The notes below the pieces were generated by a model. The model was not told the DNA's origin. It searched no databases and was given only the letters and a program-made list of their open reading frames with translations. Below are positions 31,294-41,021 of a DNA stretch of 64,000 nucleotides, piece after piece; positions within the stretch are counted from its first letter, which is position 1, and each line of letters starts with the position of its first letter. Origin of the DNA: Haemaphysalis longicornis (lineage: Eukaryota > Arthropoda > Arachnida > Ixodida > Ixodidae); assembly GCA_013339765.2 (NCBI GenBank), contig CM023448.1, forward strand, positions 112,121,508 to 112,185,507, given 5' to 3'. Made by a program: the position numbers and the translations under genes.

Positions 31294-31492
31294 AAAAATT
31301 TGCACCATCTTCCCGCGAGGGGAACCATGGGGTAGATGCGACGCATCGGGGGTTGCCGTTGCGTTTCCGTTATGTTAGCGATGTCAGCGTGTGGATTGCT
31401 GTTGTTGTGTATCCTATTTACGCAGCATGTTCACCCCCGATGCGTCGCATCTACCCCATGGTTCCCCTCGCGGGAAGATGGTGTAAATTTTT
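31294..31492. mobile_element. MITE-K copy 2, 199 bp with 60-bp near-perfect terminal inverted repeats
   Basis: The left end AAAAATTTGCACCATCTTCC (31294-31353) and right end (31433-31492) are complementary over ~60 bp with one or two mismatches, through CCATGGGGTAGATGCGACGC. The middle is 79 bp. It has no coding capacity. It has inserted within, or next to, the CATA array. Confidence 0.9.
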
Positions 31493-31712
31493 AACCGAGC
31501 GCAAGCTGCGCGCTAACGCACAGCTGGCACGGCGACGGGAGCGAGCGCATCCGAGCGCAAGCTGCGCGCTGACCGCGCTGACGCACAGATGGCGCTGCGG
31601 TGAGAGCAGCGGAGCGCGCAGCTGCCGCGGCGAGGAGAATGGGGGAGGGATGCGGACTACGCCGCGACAACGCGGGACAAGGCGAGTTAAAGAGATGCGT
31701 TGCATCTAATAC
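31493..31712 (+). repeat. GC-rich repeat shared with 29730-29857
   Basis: Ends GCGAGGAGAATGGGGGAGGG ... GAGATGCGTTGCATCTAA. A direct sub-repeat CGAGCGCAAGCTGCGCGCT occurs at 31496 and 31552. The terminal hairpin GATGC-GTT-GCATC before TAA recalls Helitron 3' ends, but this is weak. Confidence 0.6.
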
Positions 31713-31713
31713 C

Positions 31714-32090
31714 CACATACATACATGCATACATACATACACATACATGCATACATAAACACAGACATATATATGTATATATAAGATAGATAGTTCATTG
31801 CACATCATAGTGGTACAAGGGTTATATTGCCTTCCTAAGCACGCAGTTTTTGTGGGAAGGCAGGCAGAACAGCAGCACCCGATCAGACGGGCAGTAGAGG
31901 TGATTTTGTGGGTAGGGAACAAAGTTCAAGCAAAAACGTAAAAAAAGAATCGCGATGACAGGCAGCCATTGACGTATAAAAAGGAAAAGAACGTGACAAA
32001 AAGGACAAGCAGTATCATGAAGATAAACATGCATATCCACATATACACATACAGAAATACATGCATACATACACACGTGCATACATACAT
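31714..32090. other. Short CATA repeats and unassigned sequence
   Basis: CATA repeats at 31714-31760 and 32052-32090 enclose ~290 bp without recognisable gene. Confidence 0.5.
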
Positions 32091-32259
32091 ATCTGTATGT
32101 ATGTATGTATGTATGTATGTATGTATGTATGTATGTATGTATGTATGTATGTATGTATGTATGCACCTTATTTAACGAGTTTACATACATACATACACAT
32201 ACATACATACATACATACATACATACATACATACATACATACATACATACATACATACA
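32091..32259. repeat. (TATG)n - 20-nt core - (CATA)n, polarity-switching microsatellite
   Basis: TATG units at 32091-32163, then the core CACCTTATTTAACGAGTTTA, then CATA units from ~32184. The same core occurs inverted at 34024-34046. Confidence 0.9.
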
Positions 32260-32405
32260 GGGAACGAGAGGGCTTTGAAGATGGTCACCAGGTAGAAATA
32301 ATACTTTGGAGAAGGTACTCTGCCAACATTTCGACAAGGAGACTTGTCTTTTTCAAGGCACATTCTCCTTGTCGAAACGTTGGCAGAGGTCTGAGGCCGC
32401 TACCT

Positions 32406-32419
32406 TCTCCAAAGTATTA
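32406..32419. repeat. 14-bp target-site duplication (partner 33338-33351)
   Basis: TCTCCAAAGTATTA flanks the LINE fragment exactly on both sides. Confidence 0.9.
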
Positions 32420-33254
32420 CGTGGACGTGGCGGCCTATCCGGGAAGACCCAATACTTACGTTGCCGTGGCGATGGCGGCCACGGACGGTACAGTAAAGTC
32501 AGCAAGCAGCTTCAAGGCGCAGAATGTGAAGCAAGCTCAAGAGATGGCTATAGCCTTGGCCATCGTGGACCCACAAACAACCACGGTACTAAGTGACTCC
32601 AAGTCGGCAATGCTGGCATACGCAACCAACCAAGTGAACCCAAACACTGTGAAAGTGCTGTGCAGTGCGCGTACCAACGGGCTGCCGGTGGCACTCCGAT
32701 GGTTCCCCGCCCACGTGGGTCCCTTGGGCCTCCGCAGCGGACTGACGAACCGGAACGAGGAGGCCGACTCCGCCGCGCGCGAGCTCACCAGACGCGCGGC
32801 GTCCACGAGTCTGGCCTCCTCACCGGACCCGTCCGGCGACGTAGAGATGCCCGACCCCCTCACCACATACGGGGACATCTTGGAGTGGTACCGGCAGACC
32901 CGAAGACGACGTCCGCCACCTCACCCAAATCTAAATCGGGAAGAAGCAGTTCTCTACAGACAATTACAGACCGAATCGCTCCTTACCCCAGTGCTTGCAA
33001 AACATCTGTGCCCCGGTGTATACGAAAGTGAAATGTGCCGTGTATGTGATAGTGCGCGTGCGACACTCAGCCATATACTCTGGAACTGCAGGACACAGCC
33101 TGCCGAGGCGGCGCAAGGAACTCTGCCCTCTCATATCACAGAAGCCATGAACGCTAAAGACTACAGTGCACAAATCCAGGCCGTCCAGCAGGCGAAGGCT
33201 GCCCTGGCACGCCAGCGGCCCGAAAACGCAACCCCACCTGGGAAGCGTGAGTAG
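32420..33254 (+). CDS. LINE RNase H and C-terminal tail (open)
   Basis: The frame in the element reads MAATDGTVKSASSFKAQNVK near the start (RNase H strand 1), AQEMAIALAI (Glu block), TVLSDSKSAMLAYA (Asp block), LRWFPAHVGPLG then NRNEEADSAARELTRRA (C-terminal block). The tail is SEMCRVCDSARATLSHILWN then C (C-x2-C...H-x4-C). An apparent longer frame reaches upstream through microsatellite to 32061, but that part is not element sequence. Confidence 0.85.
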
Positions 33255-33337
33255 GCCCGGGCACCAGGCAGGCCTCCACGACGTAGCGGCCACGTCCTAG
33301 CTGCCGGTGATTCCAATAAAGTTGTTCCTCCTCCTCC
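32420..33337 (+). mobile_element. RNase H LINE 3' fragment, 5'-truncated
   Basis: It starts inside RNase H, runs through ORF2 end (TAG at 33252-33254), a 3' UTR and ends AATAAAGTTGTTCCTCCTCC. Perfect flanking duplications and an open frame indicate a recent insertion. Confidence 0.9.
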
Positions 33338-33355
33338 TCTCCAAAGTATTATTTC

Positions 33356-33400
33356 TACATGCATACATACATACATAAATACATACATACATACATACAG
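33356..33400 (+). repeat. (CATA)n microsatellite
   Basis: CATA units directly abutting foldback-3 on its left. Confidence 0.95.
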
Positions 33401-33816
33401 CCCCCCAATTTTTAATAATATAGCAGGAGCGACGACCGATCGGCATGTCAGCACCTTATCACGGTGTTCAACGGCAAAATGGCCGAGGGTACATGCACGC
33501 GTATTGAACTGTCTGCTGTGGGAGCGTCGTCTGCTCCGCTGTTCTTCTCAGGGCAACACACCCCCGGTTTTTCTTATCTTGCAAGGCCGTTTCGCTACCG
33601 CCAAAGGTAGCTAAGCAGCGTGGAGCACAAAGTCATTCAGATGCAGTGGCAGGGGGTGTACCACTCTCAAGGAAACAGCGTAGCAGACGACACTCATACA
33701 GCAGATAGCCCTCTGCGCGTGCGCGTACTCTCGACTATTTCGCTACTGAACACCGTGATAAGGCGTTGACATGCCGTTCGGACGTCGCTCCCGTTATAAT
33801 TTTAAAATTTGGGAGG
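33401..33816. mobile_element. Foldback-3, 416 bp, flanked by inverse microsatellites
   Basis: Left arm CCCCCAATTTTTAATA... complements the right arm ending TTTAAAATTTGGGAGG. Landmarks GGCATGTCA, CACCTTATCACGGTGTTCA and GTCGTCTGCT(C/A)CGCTGTT occur in both arms. Arms are ~190 bp with a short centre. Non-coding. Confidence 0.85.
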
Positions 33817-34138
33817 TTGTACGTACGTACGTACGTACCTACGTACGTATGTATGTATGTATGTATGTATGTATGTATGTATGTATGTATGTATGTATGT
33901 ATGTATGTATGTATGTATGTATGTCTGTACGTACGTACGTATGTATGTATGTATGTATGTATGTATGTATGTATGTATGTATGTATGTATGTGTATATGT
34001 GTATGTATATATGTGTGTATGTATGCAAACTCGTTACATAAGGTACATACATACATACACATCCATCCATCCATCCATCCATCCATCCATCCATCCATCC
34101 ATCCATCCATCCATCCATCCATCCGTACATACATGCAT
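33817..34138 (+). repeat. (TACG/TATG)n - core - (CATA)(CATC)n microsatellite
   Basis: ACGT/TATG units to ~34023, then the core GCAAACTCGTTACATAAGGT (inverse of the 32164 core with changes), then CATA units and ~15 CATC units at 34062-34124. Several long frames here (MYVCMYV, HPSIHPSI) are translations of the repeat. Confidence 0.95.
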
Positions 34139-34931
34139 ACTCCTCCAAGGCGAGCGTGTACGGAAACTACACAGAAGAATAGCGCCTACGGTGAACTTGA
34201 GCGCCTTCGCCACCGATCTGACTTTCACGGTGTGTACCACGAGGGAATGTTATCTGCATCGCTCTAGTACATCTAGCATGCTAACAATCAACAACAGGCA
34301 AGCTTTCACATAGAACATATACACGCGCGCACACATATCCACACGCACACACCCACACACACGCGCGCACCTCCCCTACTCCTCCTCTCCCAACACACAA
34401 TAGGGCTTTCGCCACTCAAGCGAAAATCAGCCTTGAGCCCTTCATCGCTTACCAGCAACAAAGGAATGAATCACATTGCATTGCAGTTTGATGCGGACGC
34501 TATTGGCCGCGTTCCCGTTACATACGGTCACCAGGCTGTAGCTAAAACCACGTAACCGTACACAAGAAAGGGCACGCCAAAAACACATGATCACGTGACA
34601 AGACCGGGCACAGTACATGCGATTGGTGATCACGTGCTCTGGTTTGGCGCCCTAAAGTCGACTAATTAGGTCATGGAAAGAGGGAAGACTTGAGACTATT
34701 ATTTCGGGGGGTGCGTTTTGTTGCCTACGAAAATGTGTAAAACCCCACGTAGATAGGCTGTAATTAAGTTACGACACAAAGAATGCCATAGAGCAATATT
34801 TTAGAGACTTAGTATGTAGAATCTTTCCCCCATGGTTGGCTACCAGCGCCATGGTCGGTGCAACTTCGAGGGCAAACCCAATGTAGACCTCGCAACCTTT
34901 CACGAAGCAGCTTGTTTTTGTCTATGAGGAC
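34139..34931. other. Stretch without recognisable gene; CA/CG-rich at 34320-34370
   Basis: A purine/pyrimidine alternating (CA)n/(CG)n tract lies at 34320-34370. Nothing else identified. Confidence 0.45.
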
Positions 34932-34946
34932 TCGTATAGGTTCACA
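34932..34946. repeat. 15-bp SINE target-site duplication (partner 35189-35203)
   Basis: TCGTATAGGTTCACA is identical on both sides, indicating recent insertion. Confidence 0.95.
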
Positions 34947-35188
34947 CCCGCCGCGGTGGCTCAGTGGCTAAGGCGTTGCGCTGCTGAGCACGAGGTCGCG
35001 GGTTCGATTCCCGGCCGCGGCGGCCGCTTTTCTGATGGAGGCGAAAAGCAAAAACGCCCGTGTGTACGAGATTTCGGCGCACGTTAAAGATCCCCAGGTG
35101 GTCAAAATTAATCCGGAGCCCTCCACTACGGCGCGCCTCATCGCCTGCGTTGCGTCGGCGCGTTAAACCCTAAAATCAAAATCAATCA
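34947..35188 (+). mobile_element. Ruka-type tRNA-derived SINE
   Basis: The head contains an A box (GTGGCTCAGTGGCTAAGGCG at ~34956) and B box (GGGTTCGATTCCCGG at ~35000). The body has AAAAACGCCCGTGTGTACGA, GATCCCCAGGTGGTC and AATCCGGAGCCCTCCACTAC. The tail is CCTAAAATCAAAATCAATCA. This is the well-known tick SINE architecture (pol III transcribed, mobilised by LINE machinery). It is full length. Confidence 0.92.
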
Positions 35189-35203
35189 TCGTATAGGTTC
35201 ACA

Positions 35204-35344
35204 AGGCATTACTGAGTCCCTCACCCTCTTTTTTTAACAAAGAGCCCGAAGCGTGTCAAAAAGCTTGTCAACGTCTGCATTTAGAAAGCGATATCAAATG
35301 TTGTTGTATTTCTCTGTTCCTAAACTTGTATAAAGTTAGTTACT
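35204..35344. other. Short spacer, nothing recognised
   Basis: AT-rich spacer between the SINE duplication and the Penelope 3' end. Confidence 0.4.
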
Positions 35345-35559
35345 ATAAGACCATTTGTTGTTCACTTCGCATTCGCAGCGAGCAACTAAACGACAGAAAG
35401 GAAGAGATATAGACGCACCCGAGCGCTGGGACCAACACTTTATTGAAAGAGATACACACACCTATATATGCGCAGTAGCCACACTATACTGCTTGTTTAT
35501 CAGCGGCGCATGTGTAGGAAGTTTTATTCCTTCTTAGTCAGTGCAACAGACGGTGAGCG

Positions 35560-36352
35560 GACGCATGCCAGTCCCAACCTGTTGATCAGTTCAGCCTCTA
35601 TAATCTCTCGTGACGATGCGGTCAGAGCATTTTTTAACCACGTCTGTTTTGTCGAAGAAAGGCACACAACCGCATGTGGAGCAGTGCTGGGCTAGAAACC
35701 CACCGCGCACGTTTCTTTCGAGTGCGTTTTTAACTTTGTTGGCATGCTCCCTTAACCTATCATCTAAACATCTTCCGGTCTGCCCAACGTAAACTTTTTT
35801 GCAGCCAAGTGGAAGTTTATAAACAACGCCTTCTACGCATTCAACATAGGCCATCCTGTGCTTCGCGCCGCAGTTTTTTCCCCGAATGGCCTCTGGGTCA
35901 CTCAATCTGCACAGCTTCAAGAGCTTGTTTTGAGCAGAAAACACGACTCCCACGTCTGAGCGTTGGGCCGCTTTTTTCAAGTTGTGGGATAGTCGGTGCA
36001 TGTAGGGGATAACCGCAACCTTTTGCCTGCTTGCTATAGACTCTGCGTAAGGCTTTGCCTTCGCACGCAGTCTTCCAAGTACCCCCTCCGCAACGGAGGC
36101 GAGCGCGGAAGCAGGATAGCCAGTGCTCTGCAGGCGTTCCACCTGGCCGTAAAAGCCTGTTGCGGTAAGGTGCGGGCATGATTTCTCGAGGGCATTCTTA
36201 AAGCACGTAGTGAATATTCCTCTTTTTACAATTTTCGAATGGGCGGAGTTGTAAGGTAGAAGGGGTTTTTTGGCGCGTGGTTCATAACACCAGCAGACAC
36301 CATCAGGGTTGAACTTAAATGGAATATCTAAAAACCCTGGTATCTGCTGTTG
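35560..36352 (-). pseudogene. Penelope-like RT linker and GIY-YIG endonuclease, copy 1
   Basis: Open from ~36352: IPGFLDIPFKFNPDGVCWCY, PRAKKPLLPYNSAHSKIVKR (linker block typical of these elements), GQVERLQSTGYPASALAS, CGAKHRMAYVECVEGVVYKL. Then the nuclease block VYVGQTGRCLDDRLREHANK with Tyr and Arg of the GIY-YIG fold, and QHCSTCGCVPFFDK. A frameshift near 35600 follows DRIVT; the next block SREIIEAELINRLG occurs in the shifted frame. The RT domain itself is missing. Confidence 0.85.
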
Positions 36353-37305
36353 TTATGAACCGCGCGCCAAAACACCCCATCAAAAACTGAAAGGGGCCAT
36401 AAAGGGCCAGAAGCAGGGGATGTGGCTATTTAAGGGGGGGGGGGGGGGGATGGGCGTCACTAGTTTGTTGAAAACAGCTTGTTCTCACTTCCAACGATGG
36501 TAGCTGCAGAATTGGGAGGTGCGCCACTCGGTGAATTTTCAACTCCGAAAATAAGGTAGTGGGTAAAACAAACAAAATAGAAAGAAAAGGCTGTCAGGAC
36601 GAACGCTAGACAAACAATAAAGTGCCCTTACCGTCTGCCTCTCTGCATGTTTTACATACTTTTGTGTTGTCTTTCCTTTAAGACGAAGCCTCTAGTGCCT
36701 GCGCGGTCGTGAGATATAGTTTGTCGCAAAAGGGAAAAAGTTCACGCCTTGCGCTAACAGTGTTTTTGGGCTGTATTTATTATCATTATTTGGCTTTATC
36801 TAAAAAACGCAAACATGTCCACCCTACACGTCCGACGATTATGCCAAGCCCCACGGAGTTCGCTGCCATCGGACTGACGGACCATGTTGTGTCAAAGCTC
36901 ATACAAAAAAAAAAGTATACGTCTGCTACAATATCCCGGTTTCGATTTGTGCATTTTCTATGGCTGAAGGCTGCGAAGAAGAGCGGTGGCTGTTCTGTTC
37001 GGTCTTCATGCGGGTGAATTTGAAGCCACCTGCACGTTATGTTCTCTCTTTTTTTTTCCTGTGGAAGCACACTTCTCAAGTACATGAATTTTTCACTTAG
37101 TGACCTTTTTCAGACGAATTATGATGTGCAACAAGTGCACACATTGAGGGTGTAGGCCTTTGTCGTTGCAGAGTGTTGGAAGTTTCAGTCTGGTTGCCCA
37201 TGAACATTCACAGCGAGAATAAAGCCAGGGAAGGACAAATTCGATGTTTCGTATCGCCTGCAGTGTGCAGGCAGTGTGACATAACCCTTTCGCAGCTTTG
37301 GCCAC
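35632..37305. repeat. Duplicated block, copy 1
   Basis: Near-identical to 38886-40537 from TTTTTTAACCACGTCTG to TTTGGCCACCC. The non-Penelope part (36371-37305) has no recognised gene. Differences are few: single bases, poly-G length at 36426, and a ~17-nt replacement near 36855. Confidence 0.95.
36268..36370. repeat. Inverted repeat at Penelope 5' end (also 39525-39627)
   Basis: TTTTGGCGCGTGGTTCATAA is complemented by TTATGAACCGCGCGCCAAAA with ~38-bp arms (few mismatches). One arm is inside the coding sequence. Confidence 0.9.
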
Positions 37306-38640
37306 CCAATTGAAAATTTTGTCCTCTCGAGAGTCACTTACGTCAACCCCATGTCTTCTTCTCGACAAGGAAGACATAGAGATGCCTTATATAATGATTA
37401 GAAAGGCGGTCGAGCAGGCCATTGGTCTTCTCATGAGTGCGTCCACGCAGAGGCTGCTTAGCACGGCACTCCACAACACTGTGGAAGAGCTGATAGAAGG
37501 CCATCTTTCAAACCAGAAGGTACGACTCAGCCGCATGCTTCACCAGATTGGCTGGGCAGCCCAGAATGTCACTCCGCTTGACGTACTCCCAGACTCTTGG
37601 CGACTAAAATAAAGATGCTCCCTTTGCTTAGAAATATGAACCCCTCACATGACGAGGGTCACCGAAAAGCACGGGCTCAAGCACTAAACACCGCCGTCGG
37701 TGGGGATCACGCAGTTATTTACACAGACGCCTGCAAATATCTAGGGTAGCAATACGCCATCATCGTGGCTACCTCCAGAACCAACCTCCTTGCGTGTACC
37801 TCGCTTAGGACCCAAAAAATGACGGCAGCAGAAGAGGCAGCCATCACTTTGGCTCTCACTCAACCAGGGGTTCGGAGGGTAGTCACCGATTTCCAGCAAG
37901 CCTACTGCAATTACCAGTCGGGTTGGGTGTCCTGACCTGCACTGCGCGTGCTAAAAAAACCCTCCCCAAACGGTTACATTCAGCTCATCTGGACACCCCC
38001 TCACGCTTCAATGGAGGGCAAGAAATACGCCCAACCAACAAGCCTGCGCTTTTACCTCCCGTGCTATGGAGCTGGGCGAGGACAGTCACCCGCTTGACAC
38101 GTTCAGGGAGATAACCAGCATTATCGCCTTCTGAGACAGACCGTACCTTCGCCTTACCGTGACCTTTCCAAAACAACAAACTACCCAACGACTCATACAA
38201 TCGGGGCTCCTTCCCACAGCCTACGCGTCCTTCACTTAATGCATCCGAATCACTACGACGCCGAATGTAAATTTTGCTCAGAAGTAGGAACACTCCGTCC
38301 CGTAATCGGGGTGTGCGACTTTAGCCCTAAGCCACCCTCCTCTCTTTCTGTCAACTACCCAACAAGAGCAATGGGAGATGCTGCTGTCCAGCCCCTCTCT
38401 ACCTACCCAACTTCAGCGGGTGGACGGAACACAGGCGCGCGGAGTGCATATGGGCCCCCACAGAAGAAGGAATCACTCCCCAAGGCTGCACTCTGGGCCG
38501 TTCGGAAATTTGAACAGAAGTATTTCTTCCTCCTCCCATCTCAGCCGCAAGTCTCGTCGCCTCTCGTCCGCGGCGCAGAGACGGAGAAGTCAGATCGTCT
38601 AACACCTGGTTGGAGCTTACTTTGATTTTATAAAAAAACG
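37306..38640 (+). pseudogene. LINE-A copy 3 (thumb, RNase H, tail), decayed
   Basis: IRKAVEQAIGLLMSASTQRL and HNTVEELIEGHLSNQKVRLS at ~37400-37520 match LINE-A. RNase H remains as HAVIYTDACKYLG(stop) at ~37701, TAAEEAAITLALTQPGVRRV at 37823-37882 and IWTPPHASMEGKKYAQPTSL at ~37988. The tail is YDAECKFCSEVGTLR at ~38251. It ends with an A7 tract at ~38632. Multiple frameshifts. Confidence 0.75.
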
Positions 38641-38885
38641 TTTCCACTCTTGCTACACCAATACAACTCAACCAAACACCGTTCATGCATCATGCATTGA
38701 TTTAACCTTACCATGAAGATCTCTTTGAAGTATAAATGGTGTGGTTAAGTGCATTTCACTTTTCCTGGTTTTACTATTTGTAGAGCGATGTGAGTGATTT
38801 TAAGTGACGTCGCATAAGTAATCGTTATGGGTGCCGTTTACAGCTTTGCTTTCCAACCACATTCACAGGGTGGATTGGCGCGATT
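38641..38885. other. Spacer, nothing recognised
   Basis: AT-rich sequence between LINE-A copy 3 and the second Penelope block. Confidence 0.4.
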
Positions 38886-39605
38886 TTTTTAACCACGTCT
38901 GTTTTGTCGAAGAAAGGCACACAACCGCATGTGGAGCAGTGCTGGGCTAGAAACCCACCGCGCACGTTTCTTTCGAGTGCGTTTTTAACTTTGTTGGCAT
39001 GCTCCCTTAACCTATCATCTAAACATCTTCCGGTCTGCCCAACGTAAACTTTTTTGCAGCCAAGTGGAATTTTATAAACAACGCCTTCTACGCATTCAAC
39101 ATAGGCCATCCTGTGCTTCGCGCCGCAGTTTTTTCCCCGAATGGCCTCTGGGTCACTCAATCTGCACAGCTTCAAAAGCTTGTTTGGAGCAGAAAACACG
39201 ACTCCCACGTCTGAGCGTTGGGCCGCTTTTTTCAAGTTGTGGGATAGTCGGTGCATGTAGGGGATAACCGCAACCTTTTGCCTGCTTGCTATAGACTCTG
39301 CGTAAGGCTTTGCCTTCGCACGCAGTCTTCCAAGTACCCCCTCCGCAACGGAGGCGAGCGCGGAAGCAGGATAGCCAGTGCTCTGCAGGCGTTCCACCTG
39401 GCCGTAAAAGCCTGTTGCGGTAAGGTGCGGGCATGATTTCTCGAGGGCATTCTTAAAGCACGTAGTGAATATTCCTCTTTTTACAATTTTCGAATGGGCG
39501 GAGTTGTAAGGTAGAAGGGGTTTTTTGGCGCGTGGTTCATAACACCAGCAGACACCATCAGGGTTGAACTTAAATGGAATATCTAAAAACCCTGGTATCT
39601 GCTGT
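38843..39605 (-). pseudogene. Penelope-like linker and GIY-YIG endonuclease, copy 2
   Basis: Practically the same reading as copy 1 (Leu to Ile at the VVYK(L/I)P position, Gln to Pro at VFSA(Q/P)NK). The frame diverges after TDVVKK, where the shared block ends at 38886, so this copy lacks the native C-terminus and 3' UTR. The nuclease block VYVGQTGRCLDDRLREHANK is intact. Confidence 0.85.
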
Positions 39606-40537
39606 TGTTATGAACCGCGCGCCAAAACACCCCATCAAAAACTGAAAGGGGCCATAAAGGGCCAGAAGCAGGGGATGTGGCTATTTAAGGGGGGGGATGT
39701 GCGTCACTAGTTTGTTGAAAACAGCTTGTTCTCACTTCCAACGATGGTAGCTGCAGAATTGGGAGGTGCGCCACTCGGTGAATTTTCAACTCCGAAAATA
39801 AGGTAGTGGGTAAAACAAACAAAATAGAAAGAAAAAGGCTGTCAGGACGAACGCTAGACAAACAATAAAGTGCCCTTACCGTCTGCCTCTCTGCATGTTT
39901 TACATACTTTTGTGTTGTCTTTCTTTTAAGACGAAGCCTCTAGTGCCTGCGCGGTCGTGAGATATAGTTTATCGCAAAAGGGAAAAAGTTCACGCCTTGC
40001 GCTAACAGTGTTTTTGGGCTGTATTTATTATCATTATTTGGCTTTATCTAAAAAACGCAAACATGTCCACCCTACACGTCCGACGATTATGCCAAGCCCC
40101 ACGAGTCGGCCCCCATGTTGTGTCAAAGCTCATACAAAAAAAAAAGTATACGTCTGCTACAATATCCCGGTTTCGATTTGTGCATTTTCTATGGCTGAAG
40201 GCTGCGAAGAAGAGCGGTGGCTGTTCTGTTCGGTCTTCATGCGGGTGAATTTGAAGCCACCTGCACGTTATGTTCTCTCTTTTTTTTTCCTGTGGAAGCA
40301 CACTTCTCAAGTACATGAATTTTTCACTTAGTGACCTTTTTCAGACGAATTATGATGTGCAACAAGTGCACACATTGAGGGTGTAGGCCTTTGTCGTTGC
40401 AGAGTGTTGGAAGTTTCAGTCTGGTTGCCCCTGAACATTCACAGCGAGATTAAAGCCAGGGAAGGACAAATTCGATGTTTCGTATCGCCTGCAGTGTGCA
40501 GGCAGTGTAACATAACCCTTTCGCAGCTTTGGCCACC
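38886..40537. repeat. Duplicated block, copy 2
   Basis: Partner of 35632-37305. Orientation is the same. Right flanks differ immediately after TTTGGCCACCC. Confidence 0.95.
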
Positions 40538-40669
40538 CGCTCGCAACGTTGGTGCGCATTGCTTTCCTTATTTTGTGAGCGCGGACACAGCGATCGTATT
40601 ACTGCGATTGATCGGAAGAATAAAATTAAAATGCGCCAGCGCCGAAGTGGAAGATTAGATACGTCAATG

Positions 40670-41021
40670 CAATTTTGAATTCGAATGCAAAGTCGGGTGA
40701 AAGATATCCTAACTGAAATGAAGAGGAGGCAGGGGAGTTGGGCTGGACATGTAATGCAGCGAACTGACGACCGCTGGACCATTTGGGCAATAAGGTGGCT
40801 ACAGAGGGATGGAACTAAAAGTCGACGATTGAAGACCCAATTGGGGGAATGAGATTAGGAAACTTGGTGGCACGGGTTGGATTTGGACCACCGAGGATAG
40901 GAACAGTTGAAAGTCACTGAGAGGGGCATTCATCCTGTAGTGCATATAAAGAATAGGCTTTTCATGATGACGACAAGGATGATGATGATGGTGGTGGTAG
41001 TGGTAGTAGTGGTGGTGGTAA
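40670..41021 (+). pseudogene. RTE 3' fragment
   Basis: It reads VKDILTEMKRRQGSWAGHVM then QRTDDRWTIWAIRW, the RTE C-terminal block also present at ~7840. It ends in a GATGATGATGGTGGTGG tail (40964-41021). 5'-truncated. Confidence 0.8.

Larger units (their letters stand above)
32293..33359. mobile_element. Hairpin MITE interrupted by a LINE 3' fragment
   Basis: The end GTAGAAATAATACTTTGGAG at 32293 is complemented by CTCCAAAGTATTATTTCTAC ending ~33359. Inner arms (TCTGCCAACATTTCGACAAGG and its complement) pair at 32320-32345 and 32365-32392. Without the LINE the MITE is ~135 bp. Confidence 0.8.
35345..36370 (-). mobile_element. Penelope-like element copy 1 (GIY-YIG part, 3' end)
   Basis: Minus strand, 5'-truncated. 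The RT-endonuclease linker and GIY-YIG nuclease are followed by a 3' UTR with AATAAAG at ~35443. At the truncated 5' end an inverted copy of its own coding stretch is present (36268-36370), a habit of Penelope-like elements. Confidence 0.8.

Noticed and set aside
31016..34138. CRISPR-like or telomeric array
   Set aside because: The repeats are tetranucleotide microsatellites with no spacer structure, and the telomere repeat TTAGG is not present as an array.
31016..34313. Long open frames reading MYVCMYV, IHTYIHTY, HPSIHPSI or WMDGWMDG
   Set aside because: Translations of ATAC/ATCC tetranucleotide repeats; a repeat whose unit is not a multiple of 3 stays open in several frames. No gene evidence.
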